NCBI GenBank assembly: GCA_011634665.1
Contig: WAEK01000003.1
Coordinates: forward strand, 557,001-621,000
Direction of reading: 5' to 3'
Source: Mortierella sp. BCC40632
Lineage: Eukaryota; Mortierellomycota; Mortierellomycetes; Mortierellales; Mortierellaceae
DNA: 64,000 nt
The notes beneath the pieces were generated by a model that did no database searches, was not told the DNA's origin, and saw nothing but the letters and a program-made list of their open reading frames with translations. Position numbers and translations under genes: made by a program. Below, in pieces: positions 1 through 10,243 of this stretch (its first letter is position 1; each line of letters opens with the position of its first letter).

Positions 1-1
1 T

Positions 2-3000
2 CCTCCTGCCAGTACATCGCCCTCATCACCTTCCAACTCCATCACCGGCGTGGCTCAGTCCTTTTCAAATGATGACTCCGCTCAGCACGAGGAAGACATT
101 TCCTTTACAAGCGGTTGCCTTACCCCATCGGGGCCTAGCACACCTAGTCCAGACTCCTCAACATCCCTGGAAGAAGACTACGAGCAGTCTAATGCTCGTT
201 TGGACAAAAGCCCGACGCGGCATCTTTCTCGTTCCGACTCGACGATATCGCCCTCGACACTATCGGAATTGAGCAAGCGGAAAGCGCCCAATTCGCCCAC
301 AGGAAGACCTCGTTCTCAAACAGTCACCCCAGCAGCACGACCGCGGTCCATGATCGATGACTCCAATCATCCGCTCTACACGATACGACAGCAGCGGATG
401 TTTCCACAGCCACAGCTACAGCGCCAGGCACTGGGAGAGGTGCCCGTTGAGGCGATCTATGAGTTTGTGGCCGACGCGCCCCAGCCGCGTGCGAGCAAGT
501 CTTCCAGCTTTTGGGAGGCAAGTGAGAATGAGCAGGAAGAGCTGGAACACTACAAACGGCAAAAGAACGAACATCAAAACCTTCGCCAATCTCGGAGAAC
601 TAGCGCAAAACCTTTTAAAAAACCGACTTTAAATCGCGACTACTCAACCTGCACGTTGTTTAATAATATTACTCTCACCGGTGAATCCGATGAGAATGCC
701 AATGATCAGCAACAGCAACAACAGCAACCACTACCTCAGCCACTACTACGGCAGCCATTGCAGGAGCTGACAGTAGAGATTAGACGGCAAGACGAGAGTC
801 AGGATGCGAACACCAATTTGGACTCTAAACCTCCTACGGATGAAAGTGAAGTTCCTGACCAAGAGAATGAGGACCCCGGTCACAAGGATCCTCTTTTCGA
901 CCAGGAGAACTCGGCCTTCGACCAGGAAAACTCAACCTTCGACCAGGAGAATTCAGCTTTCGACCAGGAGAACTCAGTCTTCGACCAAGAGAACTCAGCT
1001 TTCGATCAGGAGAACTCGACTTTCGACCAGGAGGACCCGTCTTTCGACCAGGAGAATGCCATTGGGGTCGAGGATATTGATAGTGATGCTGAGAGCCAGG
1101 AATTGATCGCTGAAGCTCGTCAGCCTATATCCAAAATCTCTAGCCTCCCTGTATGTGTTTACCACTCCCCCCCACACACACACTCTCCACCTCAGGATTT
1201 TGATTCATTCATTCTTGTTGGGAACACACCCGTTTAGCCCTAACCTGCCTTGTGCCGTTGTGCCCTTGACAGAGGTGTTTCTCATATTCTTGGACGACTG
1301 TTAGCTTCGATACAGCTGGATACGCGTCGTTTTCAATACTCTGCTACCCTCCTTTTCCCCTTCTTATTGTGAAAGTCGACAATCCAATCCCTTATCATCG
1401 CCCACTCTGTGTGCCCACCCGACTATACTGGACGATGAGTGATCGGGCCATTCCATCCGATCCATTTATCTTTCCATTACAGCCGTGATGGGCCTGAACT
1501 AACGCCACTAGCGGCCTTGGCCCTGCCCCCTTTCTCTATCTCTATCTCACACCACTTTCTACGGATTAGACCAGTCCTTCAATGTTTAACCTCCACAACC
1601 CCTTTGGACCTTTGGTGACTTGTCAACCTCGAAAAGGTAAGGAGATCGAGACAAAGTATTACACATGTTTGTACCTTGCAGAAGTGGCGTGGCTACTTGT
1701 GTAACATAATAATGGGACACATTTCTGATCTTCATGTACCGTACAACCCTGCTCCTCTTCCCTCTCTCTCTCCCTTTTTAATCCGAGAAAAGCCCCCATG
1801 CGTCGCCGACTTCATGTCAAGAACTCGTTTCCAATGAATGCATTTTACTGGAACGAGTACTCGGAGGATGCTATCAAATATATGATGGAAATAGAGGTAG
1901 GATGAGAAAGGGAGGAGCCTCTTTTTTTTTTTTTTTTTTTTTTTTGCGTTATCATCCTTGGTGCCAGGAAAAAATTAATTGCATCAACTAAAAAAGGTTC
2001 TTTCAAAAAAAAAAAAAAAAAAAATGCGCAGGGCCGGTATGATCGATTCAAGTATCCCATCGGTCGATCGCCGTCGCCGATGGAAGTCCGACTGGAACTC
2101 GTCCAACTACTCGTCCACCTGGGATATGAAATATTTAACATGGCACCGGCCACGGTTCATGTTGCTGGTATGGATTAAGTTTGAATAGGATCAAATCTTT
2201 GCTTCCACTCCATGACCCAATACAATCTGTCTGACCAACGATTACTATTTTGATTTTCTTTTCTTTTCTTTTTTTCTTTTTAGTGAACATTATGGATCGT
2301 TACTTTATTACGCAGGCGTCCGGAAAGGCGGAGGTTGCAGAGTCACCTACTATCAACTTTTACCTGGCCAGCTTTGCTTCATTCATTATTGCAATGTAAA
2401 GGCATAAAAAAAAAAAAAAGAATCGCAAGGCCTGAGAGCGTGGTTTCCAGAATCACTTGTGTTCAGGAATTTAAATGACATACTAATATAACTCTCTCTC
2501 TCTTTTTTTTCCCCCCTTCAAACTAATAGAAAACTAGAGGAGGGCCGCATGCTAAGCACGAAGAATCTCTGTCATCACGCACCATTTCCATGTACGGCTC
2601 GCAACATTGCCACGGCAGAGTTTCATATACTTTGTGAACTCAAGTTTGAAATTATCGTGGCCACTACAGCTGGCTTTTGTGAAATTTTCAAGCGAGGAAT
2701 CGTCCAAGACCGGAACACGATGGATGTGATCGATGTAAGGATTTATACTTCTTTTAATCTCGTTACTCTATCTACAAGGGTATGGGATTTTCTTGGCACC
2801 ATCCTTTAAAGTTAACCTTGGGAGCTTCCCCCTTCTTATTTGCTAGTTCCTCTGTGATTTGAGTCTGTATTCTTACGAATTCTTGGGCCACAATCCATCT
2901 CAAATTGCAGCATGTGTAAGAAGTCTATCTCAGGGCGTCTTCTTTTTTTTTTCTTCTTCTTCATTTCTCATTTCAAATGTTCGCAGGTCACTCATCTCAA

Positions 3001-3293
3001 ATACTCTATTGTCCTTATTTGGGTGTTGTGTGTGTGTGTGCGGGTGGGTCATTTTGCTCCATGTCATCACATCATAGGTGACGTGGATTGGGCTTTGTTC
3101 CTCCAACAGGGATTGGGATGAAGACATGGCGATCTTGACGGGCTATTCTCGGTACGATTTGACACCGTGTTCCGAGATCTTTCGAGCACTTTTGTTTGAT
3201 ACCCTCCGTGTGATCCAACTAGGACCTCTCCTTCAAGTATACCCTCGCGCAGAGGAAATTATGACCTGTCTAATACAGGTCATGCAAGCTTAG
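2..3293 (+). CDS. Cyclin (A/B-type-like), 5' end missing
   Basis: The frame is open to the left edge, so the N-terminus lies outside the window. The proposed exons are 2-1150, 1822-1896, 2032-2167, 2284-2395, 2530-2734, 2847-2915, 2987-3027 and 3110-3293, with stop TAG at 3291. The N-terminal ~380 residues are Ser/Pro/Gln-rich and disordered, with eight FDQENSx heptads. The cyclin box follows: the region around AFYWNEYSED, then VNIMDRYF (the usual cyclin-box helix motif), then IKLEEGR. The second cyclin fold is indicated by LSLYSYEFLGHNPSQIAA and by LTGYSRYDLTPC. Cyclins bind and activate cyclin-dependent kinases. The exon 2987-3027 is the weakest call: it is needed for phase but encodes only a hydrophobic stretch. 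The subtype (mitotic or other) cannot be fixed without alignment. The next gene, SGT2, lies downstream on the same strand. Confidence 0.8.
896..1063 (+). repeat. Eight 21-nt coding repeats (FDQENSx)
   Basis: Eight consecutive 21-nt units starting at 896, 917, 938, 959, 980, 1001, 1022 and 1043 encode FDQENS plus one variable residue (A, T or V). The last two units have drifted. The array lies in the disordered N-terminal part of the cyclin. Confidence 0.9.
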
Positions 3294-3920
3294 GTATATC
3301 TTGAGGAGCTTTTCTTCTCTCTCTCTTTATTTCTTTCTTTTTTTTTTTTTTTTTTTTATACTCTTGGCGAGGTTCTTTTCAGGGAGGCTACCATGATTAG
3401 CCTTTTACCCTTTTACAGAGTGAAGAACACGCAGCCGCAAGTAAAAAAAGGGTCATTGGGTGTATCCCATTCACTTATGACCAACCTTCTGGCTTCTGGC
3501 AAATTCCCTTTCCTTTCTCTACCCCCCTCCTCCCCCCAAAGTGTACACTATATAAAAATTCTTGCTATTATATTTAAACAAACGGACGGACGGCGGGATG
3601 TTGAAGAAAATGAACGGCGGCTAGGGGAGAGGGGAGTTTTTTTTTTGTGAAGCGAGAAGCGATCGAAGGATACACGAAATCGAAGGAACTGCAGAGAAAT
3701 TTCTGGCTCTTAGAGTGGCTTGTTGAGGTTGGCCTCTTCTCATTTTCTCCTGCCCTACTGCCGCGTACCCACTCACCCACGAGCAAAGATGGTTGAAGAG
3801 GAGGAGGGAGGACTTGCTCTCTTTTTTTCCTCCCCCTTTTATCCTCTCTCATCATTCCTTCATCACTCCTCTCCTCTCTTTCACTCTCCACGCCTTCAAC
3901 ATCGACATTATCATCCCACC
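3294..3920. other. Intergenic: cyclin 3' side and SGT2 promoter
   Basis: There is no convincing gene here. The stretch holds a T-run of about 20 at 3340-3358, C/T-rich tracts at 3500-3540, and a pyrimidine-rich leader at 3810-3890 just before the SGT2 start codon. Leaders of this pyrimidine-rich kind precede several genes in this window. Confidence 0.6.
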
Positions 3921-4181
3921 ATGGCTGACGAAAAGCAGAAGCATCTCGTTTTCTCTATCCTCGAGTTCCTCCAGTCCTCGCTCGGCAACGGCACCATCAA
4001 GGCGGATGATGCCGAGGGCATTGAAGGTTATTATTTTTAACTCTCACACGCTCTCCTTTTTTTTTTTTTTTTTTTTACATCAGCAATGGAACCCTACGGC
4101 AAACAGTAACAGGACTGAATTGAACCATCACCTCAACAATACTCGAACCATCCAGAACTAACATCATCCACCAACTATTTT

Positions 4182-4216
<35 letters not shown>

Positions 4217-5746
4217 CTTTTTTCTCCTCCCTTTTTATTCCGGGTCTGTGTGTGTTCATCCAATAGTTGCGATTCAATGCATTGGCGAGGCCTTTGGAGT
4301 TGATCCCACCGATGCTGCTCAGGCCCAAAAGTACAGCACCAAGCCTGCTACATTGGTCTCCATTTTCGATGTCTTTGTGAACGCACAAAAGAAGCTTGGA
4401 AACAAGGTAAAGACAAAGAAGAAGAAAGAACGAAAGAAAAGAAGAACGAAAAGCACATGTTTGTTCATATGTCAGAAAAGGAAGTGAATTGGGTACCCCC
4501 TACCTTAGGTAGGGGACACCACTTTATTTGCAGATCTGGTTCACTTGTATTCACCATCTGAATTCTATGTGTTTGTGTGCTTTTGAAACACAGGCTGCTG
4601 CTGCTGCCAGCTCGTCCTCGACCAAGGATCCCCCTCCCTCTGCCCCTGTTGCACGAAAGGAGCCAACTGAGGAGGAAAAGAAGAACGCTGAGGAGCTCAA
4701 GGTTGCTGGTAAGAATAAGGCTTCTTTACTTGGTTTGCCAATGTCGAGTTTACTCTCGACTTGTTGATTGTTTAAGAAGAACCTCACCATTGCAAGAAAG
4801 ACACTAATTGATTCTACTTTTGGAATGTAGGCAACCGCAAGGTCAACGAGAAGGACTACGCTGAAGCTATCCGTCTCTATGGAGAGGCTATCGTCCTGAA
4901 CCCTAACAACGCCGTCTACTACGCTAACCGGTAAGTCGGGATCACGTCTTTATTCTTTGGGTGTGCATTCAATACACGGACATGGACGCCCAATTGTTCT
5001 TCGATCTGATCAAGTTTATGATATATGCGTTATTTTTCTACGACAGTGCGGCAGCCTACAGTCAGATGGGCGATCACCAGAACGCAATCGCTGACTCGCT
5101 CAAGGCTGCCGAGGTCGATCCCTCCTACAGCAAGGCTTACAGCCGTCTTGGTCACGCTTACTTCTCAGTTGGCAAATTCAAGGAGGCTGTCTCAGCATAC
5201 GAGAAGGGCTTGGCTCTGGAGCCCAACAACTCCACCATGAAGAGCTCCTTGGCCACAGCTCGCACAAAGGCTCGTGATAATGAGGTTGCACCTGCACCCC
5301 GCAGTGGAGGATCGCCAATGGGAACTGGATTGGAGGGTCTTGGTGGAGCTGGAGGCATGCCCGACTTGGCCAGCATGATGAACAACCCTGCATTGATGGG
5401 CATGGCCCAGCGTATGATGCAGTCCGGTGCCTTTGATCAGTTGATGAGCAACCCAGCGATGCAGCAGATGGCCCAGCGCATGATGTCGGGCGGTGGAACC
5501 CCCAACATTGAGGAGATGATGCGAGATCCCGAGGTCGCTGAAGCGTAAGCCTTTTGTTTCCTTGAAAAGAAAGAAAGAAGGAGGGAAGGAAGAAAAGAAG
5601 GAATCAAACAGCTCCTTTACTCTGGATCACTATTTTTTGTTCTGACCAGCTCTGCTTTCCTCACTTGTTTCTTTTTCCTTTTAATCACGATTAACAGTGC
5701 CAGAAAGTTTGCAGGAGGCCTTGGAGGCGCCCCCAAAGACCCCTAA
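3921..5746 (+). CDS. SGT2: Sgt2/SGTA-like TPR co-chaperone
   Basis: Exons are 3921-4026, 4267-4406, 4594-4708, 4831-4930, 5047-5544 and 5698-5746, giving about 335 residues, the normal length for the family. The start ATG at 3921 sits in a good context (CCACCATGG). The N-terminal part (KHLVFSILEFLQSSL, then CIGEAFGVD) matches the Sgt2 dimerisation domain. Three TPR repeats follow (GNRKVNEKDYAEAIRLYGEA, NRAAAYSQMGDHQNAI, LGHAYFSVGKFKEAVSAYEK; about residues 120-225). The C-terminus is rich in Met, Gln, Gly and Asn (MAQRMMQSG, NPAMQQMAQRMM), the client-binding region. Known role of the family: it binds hydrophobic tails of newly made tail-anchored proteins in the cytosol and passes them to the Get4/Get5-Get3 pathway, and its TPRs bind Hsp70/Hsp90. 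Intron 2 contains a short strong hairpin at 4497-4515. It ends convergent with MED20. Confidence 0.93.
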
Positions 5747-5973
5747 GGTATGGGCAGGAGCTGTTTTTATTTTTTTATTGTTTCGTTGCACAGACTCACT
5801 GAGACGAATCATCAAAGTGTTAAAACTAACGTAAGTTCTCTTTCACCAAGCTAGCACTGTAAATACCATTGTTCATCCTGGGCAGGCTGCGTGAAAAAAC
5901 GTAGTGTCTGCTTTGTTTTTTTTTTCCTCTAGTAGATCCAAAGCCTCAAAATACACAACATGCTAGTTTTATT

Positions 5974-7317
5974 CTACAAAATATGTTGTCTCCTGAAGAG
6001 AGTCATATACTGAAATCCGTTATGAAGCATTGACCAGTGTTTTGGATCCAATCCAACCTGGTCGTATGGGTAGTCTAGTATCTGAGGGTTAAAGAGGTTT
6101 ACGCCCGGTGGAGAAATCAGGCGGACGAATTCTTCAAGGATAGCATTGGATGCTGTTGCGCTAGAAGTTTGTGGGAGGTACTCGACCTAAAGATAATATC
6201 ATTTTGTACGATGAGAAATTCATGGTGATTAGAACTAGTCATGAATCGGCTACATCCTTTCCTTGGCAAAAAAAAAAAAAAAAAAAAAAAAAAGTGGGTG
6301 TACCTCGATTAGCATTCCCTTGTAGCTTGCAGAGGCTACCATAATGTTTCCTGCTCGTACAATGAAATCACCCAAGTCATATATTTGACCCTAGTAAAGA
6401 TTTACGAAATGTGGATAACAAAAAAGGCAGAGACAGCACGGGTCAGTTTGATCCACTCTATCCACTAGCATATTCTCCCCTGGATGTCAAGATGTAGACT
6501 CTACAGTCATTACCTCCACTTGGGCATGCTGTCTATGGACCCATAGATTCTTGAGTTTTGCGATGAGAGCTTCAATGTCGCGCTCAACTTCCACCAGAAC
6601 AGCCCTCCGCTTTGGTGTCGTATCGAATCCAGTAGAGCTTATTGGCGTATTGGCGACGCTTGGGTTATTGGATGCAGTCCCAGTGGCCGATGAAGAAGAG
6701 ACTGTCGCTGCAGATGTCCCGACGGCTCCATCATCAATCAGACACCACATGGCCGAGCCAAAGTCTGTTCCTGGCTGAGAAGCATTGGGGCCACCAGCAC
6801 CTCCAGCAGAGCTGGGACCTCCGGATCCCACAACACCAGAGGGACCTCCTCCAGATGCTCCTGGCTTTCCTGATCCCGCGATTCCTCCTGGGGCAGAGCC
6901 GGCTAATCCTCCTGCTCCAGATGAAGACGCGCCCACACCGGCAACGGAGCCTCGAATACCCCCTGCTGATCCTGGTCCACCAAGGGCGCCACCCACAGCA
7001 CCTGAGCCTGCGGGGCCTGTCGCAGCGGTATTAGTGGAAGAAGAGGCTGATAATCCCATCGGCAGAGCAAAGAGACTAGCCGACTGTGATCCTGCTGGTA
7101 CGCTCTTTGCCGAGGCACCCCCCTGGACATGAACAAGATGCATCATTTTGCCAGTGCCTGATTTCGAAACAGGGCTGATGTCTCGAAAAACTTTCCAGTT
7201 GATGGTCCACCGGCCGATGGGAGTAGCATGGAATTGTTTGAGGAGTCTGTCCGAAAGAAGCGTGAGAGACTGTTGGCCGTTGGCATCCTTCCAGTGGATG
7301 AGGCAGGTTGCGCCCAT
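5974..7317 (-). CDS. MED20: Mediator complex subunit 20
   Basis: Exons on the minus strand are 7317-6514, 6390-6304 and 6186-5974, about 367 residues. The start at 7317 gives MGATCLIHW, matching the family's conserved MG-T-C start; the frame runs further upstream only from a GTG. Other family matches are GRWTINWKVFRD, GKMMHLVHV, SAMWCLIDD, then IEALIAKLKNLW and, in the short second exon, GQIYDLGDFIVRAGNIMVAS. The last exon ends with a typical C-terminal helix region (ILEEFVRLI). MED20 belongs to the Mediator head module, pairs with MED18, and bridges activators to RNA polymerase II in the nucleus. An unusual Gly/Ala/Ser-rich stretch of roughly 90 residues (minus strand, about 7050-6780) splits the fold. 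The gene is head to head with the RNA-dependent RNA polymerase gene, 766 bp apart. Confidence 0.87.
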
Positions 7318-8083
7318 GATGTTTTTTGACGTGATCACAGTTTGGTAAGAGTTGGAGCTTCGACTGTGGTTTAGGTGAACGCCTGCCTCTCTCTTCCTAG
7401 TGACTGTGATTATTCAAGGCGGGTGGTTCAACTTGATAGTCTTGTGATCGCCTTTTTCACCCATTGGACAAAAAGTCAACCCTTGCCACTTCTCCTACAT
7501 CTTGTTCCAGCACTTTCCTTGGCCTTTTCCAGATCTTACAGCTTGCCTTTAGATCCTACTCTAGCCCAACCCAACCCCAACCACTTCCTTGTCCCGGCTC
7601 CAGCACCAGTCTTAACCCTGGCACTGGCTCCCGCTCTTCCTCTCGCTCCTCCCCATGCGTACAACTGCCACTTTGCTGGATCCTCTGTAGTCCACCCTCC
7701 CCGCCCGCTTTGCGCATCTACTTCTTTCATCCCGCAGCACATAGCACTCTGCTAATTCCACCAGGGTACTCGTCAGCGATTGGTGTCTCTTGGTCAAAAC
7801 GAATTCGGTCCCACGCCTTGACATCTCTCTCTCTCCCTTCCCTGACAGTATTCTATTTCGCTCTGCGCCTTAACATTCTCCTCGCCCAATGCACTCGTGG
7901 TGCTGAGGACGAAGCGGACCTGAACAGCCCCACAGTGTCGCCCGGTATCCTTGATACATTGTGGTCAGGATCCCTTTCGACTGTAAACCTATTTTTTTCA
8001 TTCTACACACTGAAAAAATAGCGAACACAACCCACAGTGGAGCAGCAGGAGCATCTCTTGGCAAGGTCACCAGAAGAGAAACC
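7318..8083. promoter_or_regulatory. Divergent intergenic region, MED20 / RDR
   Basis: These 766 bp separate two divergent start codons. The stretch is C/T-rich (for example 7490-7640 and 7830-7860) and I see no gene. A shared promoter is inferred from the arrangement only. The RDR reading frame stays open upstream to 7961, but begins there with GTG and lacks an ATG before 8084. Confidence 0.55.
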
Positions 8084-10203
8084 ATGTCTTTGTTGCCCCC
8101 GCCCCGTCAATCCGTACGGAGCTATCCTACGGACAGAAACTTTGGCGCCAAGCCCTACAGGACCATGCCTGCAGGACCTTTTCCCTCGACAGGGAGTCCA
8201 CCAAAACCTCAGCTCAGACATATACCACATCCGTCACCCACCCTTTTGAATCTCGAGCGAGAATTAAGAACCAGGGATGAAAATAACTCCTTGGTTCTTC
8301 AGATTACCCAGCTTCCCGATGCTATTACGGTCCCAGAGCTGAGAAGGCACATCTCGCGCTATGGCGACCCCGTCAGCATCATCAGGGAAAAAGTATCTAG
8401 CCCAGATATTTACTCAGCAACGATCAAGTTTGACCGGATGCCCAGGGATATTCGCGGGCTCCTCCATGCTGCGTGGGGTGGCCGACATCTTCCCTGGAAG
8501 GTTGAAGAGCGAGGAGGAGACTGGAAGGCTTCCGCTGTCCTTGCTTCGGAACTAGAGCTCGGACTGAAGGCCTCTGAAAAGGGCTTTCGGCCCGAATTTA
8601 CCGCGCGTGACGAGGTCATTGTCAGATTTTGGGAGTTCAAACGAATGATCAAGATCAACTTTGAGCGGCGGTTTCAGGACGAAACGATAGAATACCACAT
8701 CGAGATGAAATTCCAAGACATGAAGCAAGGTTCTATCCGATACTCAAGGTCCAGCGATACTCTGTCAGCAACAATTGAACTTAAGTACCCGCCTATCTAT
8801 TGGCGGTATGACCCAAAGCGCCCAGCCGTCGACGAGAACAAGTGGTCAACCGGACAGTGCCTGAGGCGAGTAATCGATATTCCACCCGAAGGTGCCTATT
8901 ACCAAGATTCAATGACGCAAAAGGCCAAACCCGCAGAGCCCAGTTCGTCGAGAATGCATGCCAAACTAGGCAAATGGGTCGTGATTCGATTCACGGCGGA
9001 CAGAAAAACTATGGGCAAGCCGTTCGACAACTTTATCAGGAAAGCTAGAAAGTACAACCTTCTTGCATCAGAAGCCCCTGCCCTGACCATTCAACCACAA
9101 CCTGAACTTATCAGGCCTTATGAAGAACTGGTTCAAAATCTCTCCTTTGATGTCCGATACATGCTCGAGGCTGCCATCTCCTTTAACTACATCCTGGAGT
9201 CGGATGTAACACCTGAATTTGCCTCTACACTTTCTTACATGGAGCCGATGAAGGCATTGACGATCATGGAGCAGATTGTTGGTTCTCGTTCACGGATCTG
9301 GGAACCGACGACCCATTTAATGGCACAAATGAGAAAACTTTCAAGGAGCAAGACAAGACCGAGAATCATACCACCCCAGTGTGTGTATCTGAGGAAAGTG
9401 ATTATCACACCCACCACGATGTACCTACATCCACCGACTGTCGAGACATCCAACAGGATCATCCGCCAATTCTCTGAGCTGACGGACTACTTTTTGCGCG
9501 TCGAGTTTGCGGATGAAGGACTAAACAAGATCTGGGCCAAGGACGACTGGAGTGGGCTGGCGATTTTCAACAGGATGTTCCGTGTCATGCAACATGGCAT
9601 CCAAATTGGAGATCGACTCTATGAGTTCCTAGCCTTCTCCTCCAGTCAACTGCGTGAAAATGCTGCCTGGTTTTTTTGCGCCAAGAAGGGGAGCGATGTT
9701 ACGGCAGAAAGCATCCGAAGTTGGATGGGCGATTTTTCCCACATTAAGTCCATTGCCAAGTACGGTGCACGAATGGGCCAATGTTTCTCATCGACAAGGG
9801 CGATCGCTACTCTTGAAGCATCCCAGGTTGAGATGATCGACGACATTGAGAACTTCCAGTCCGTTTTTTCAGATGGATGTGGAAAGCTCTCATCTCAATT
9901 GGCAGACAAGATCGGTCTTGAGCTGGAGAAGGTTGTGGCCCCATCCGCTTTCCAGATCCGTTTGGGTGGTGCCAAGGGAGTTCTTGCGGTGTCGCCAGAT
10001 CTGATAGGGAACCAGGTCCAGATCCGCCCTAGTATGAAAAAGTTTGATGTAGACTTTCATGTCCTGGAAGTCATTAAGGCGTCTGGTTATTCCTCTTGTT
10101 TCCTTAACCGGCAAATTATTATCCTTCTCACCGCACTTGGTGTCCCCAACTCTGTAAGATACACAACGTTCTCTGCACAACATGCAGACATACTCTGGCT
10201 TGC

Positions 10204-10243
<40 letters not shown>

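Noticed and set aside
7961..8083. Upstream extension of the RDR frame
   Set aside because: Begins with GTG, has no ATG, and the first ATG at 8084 has a good context.
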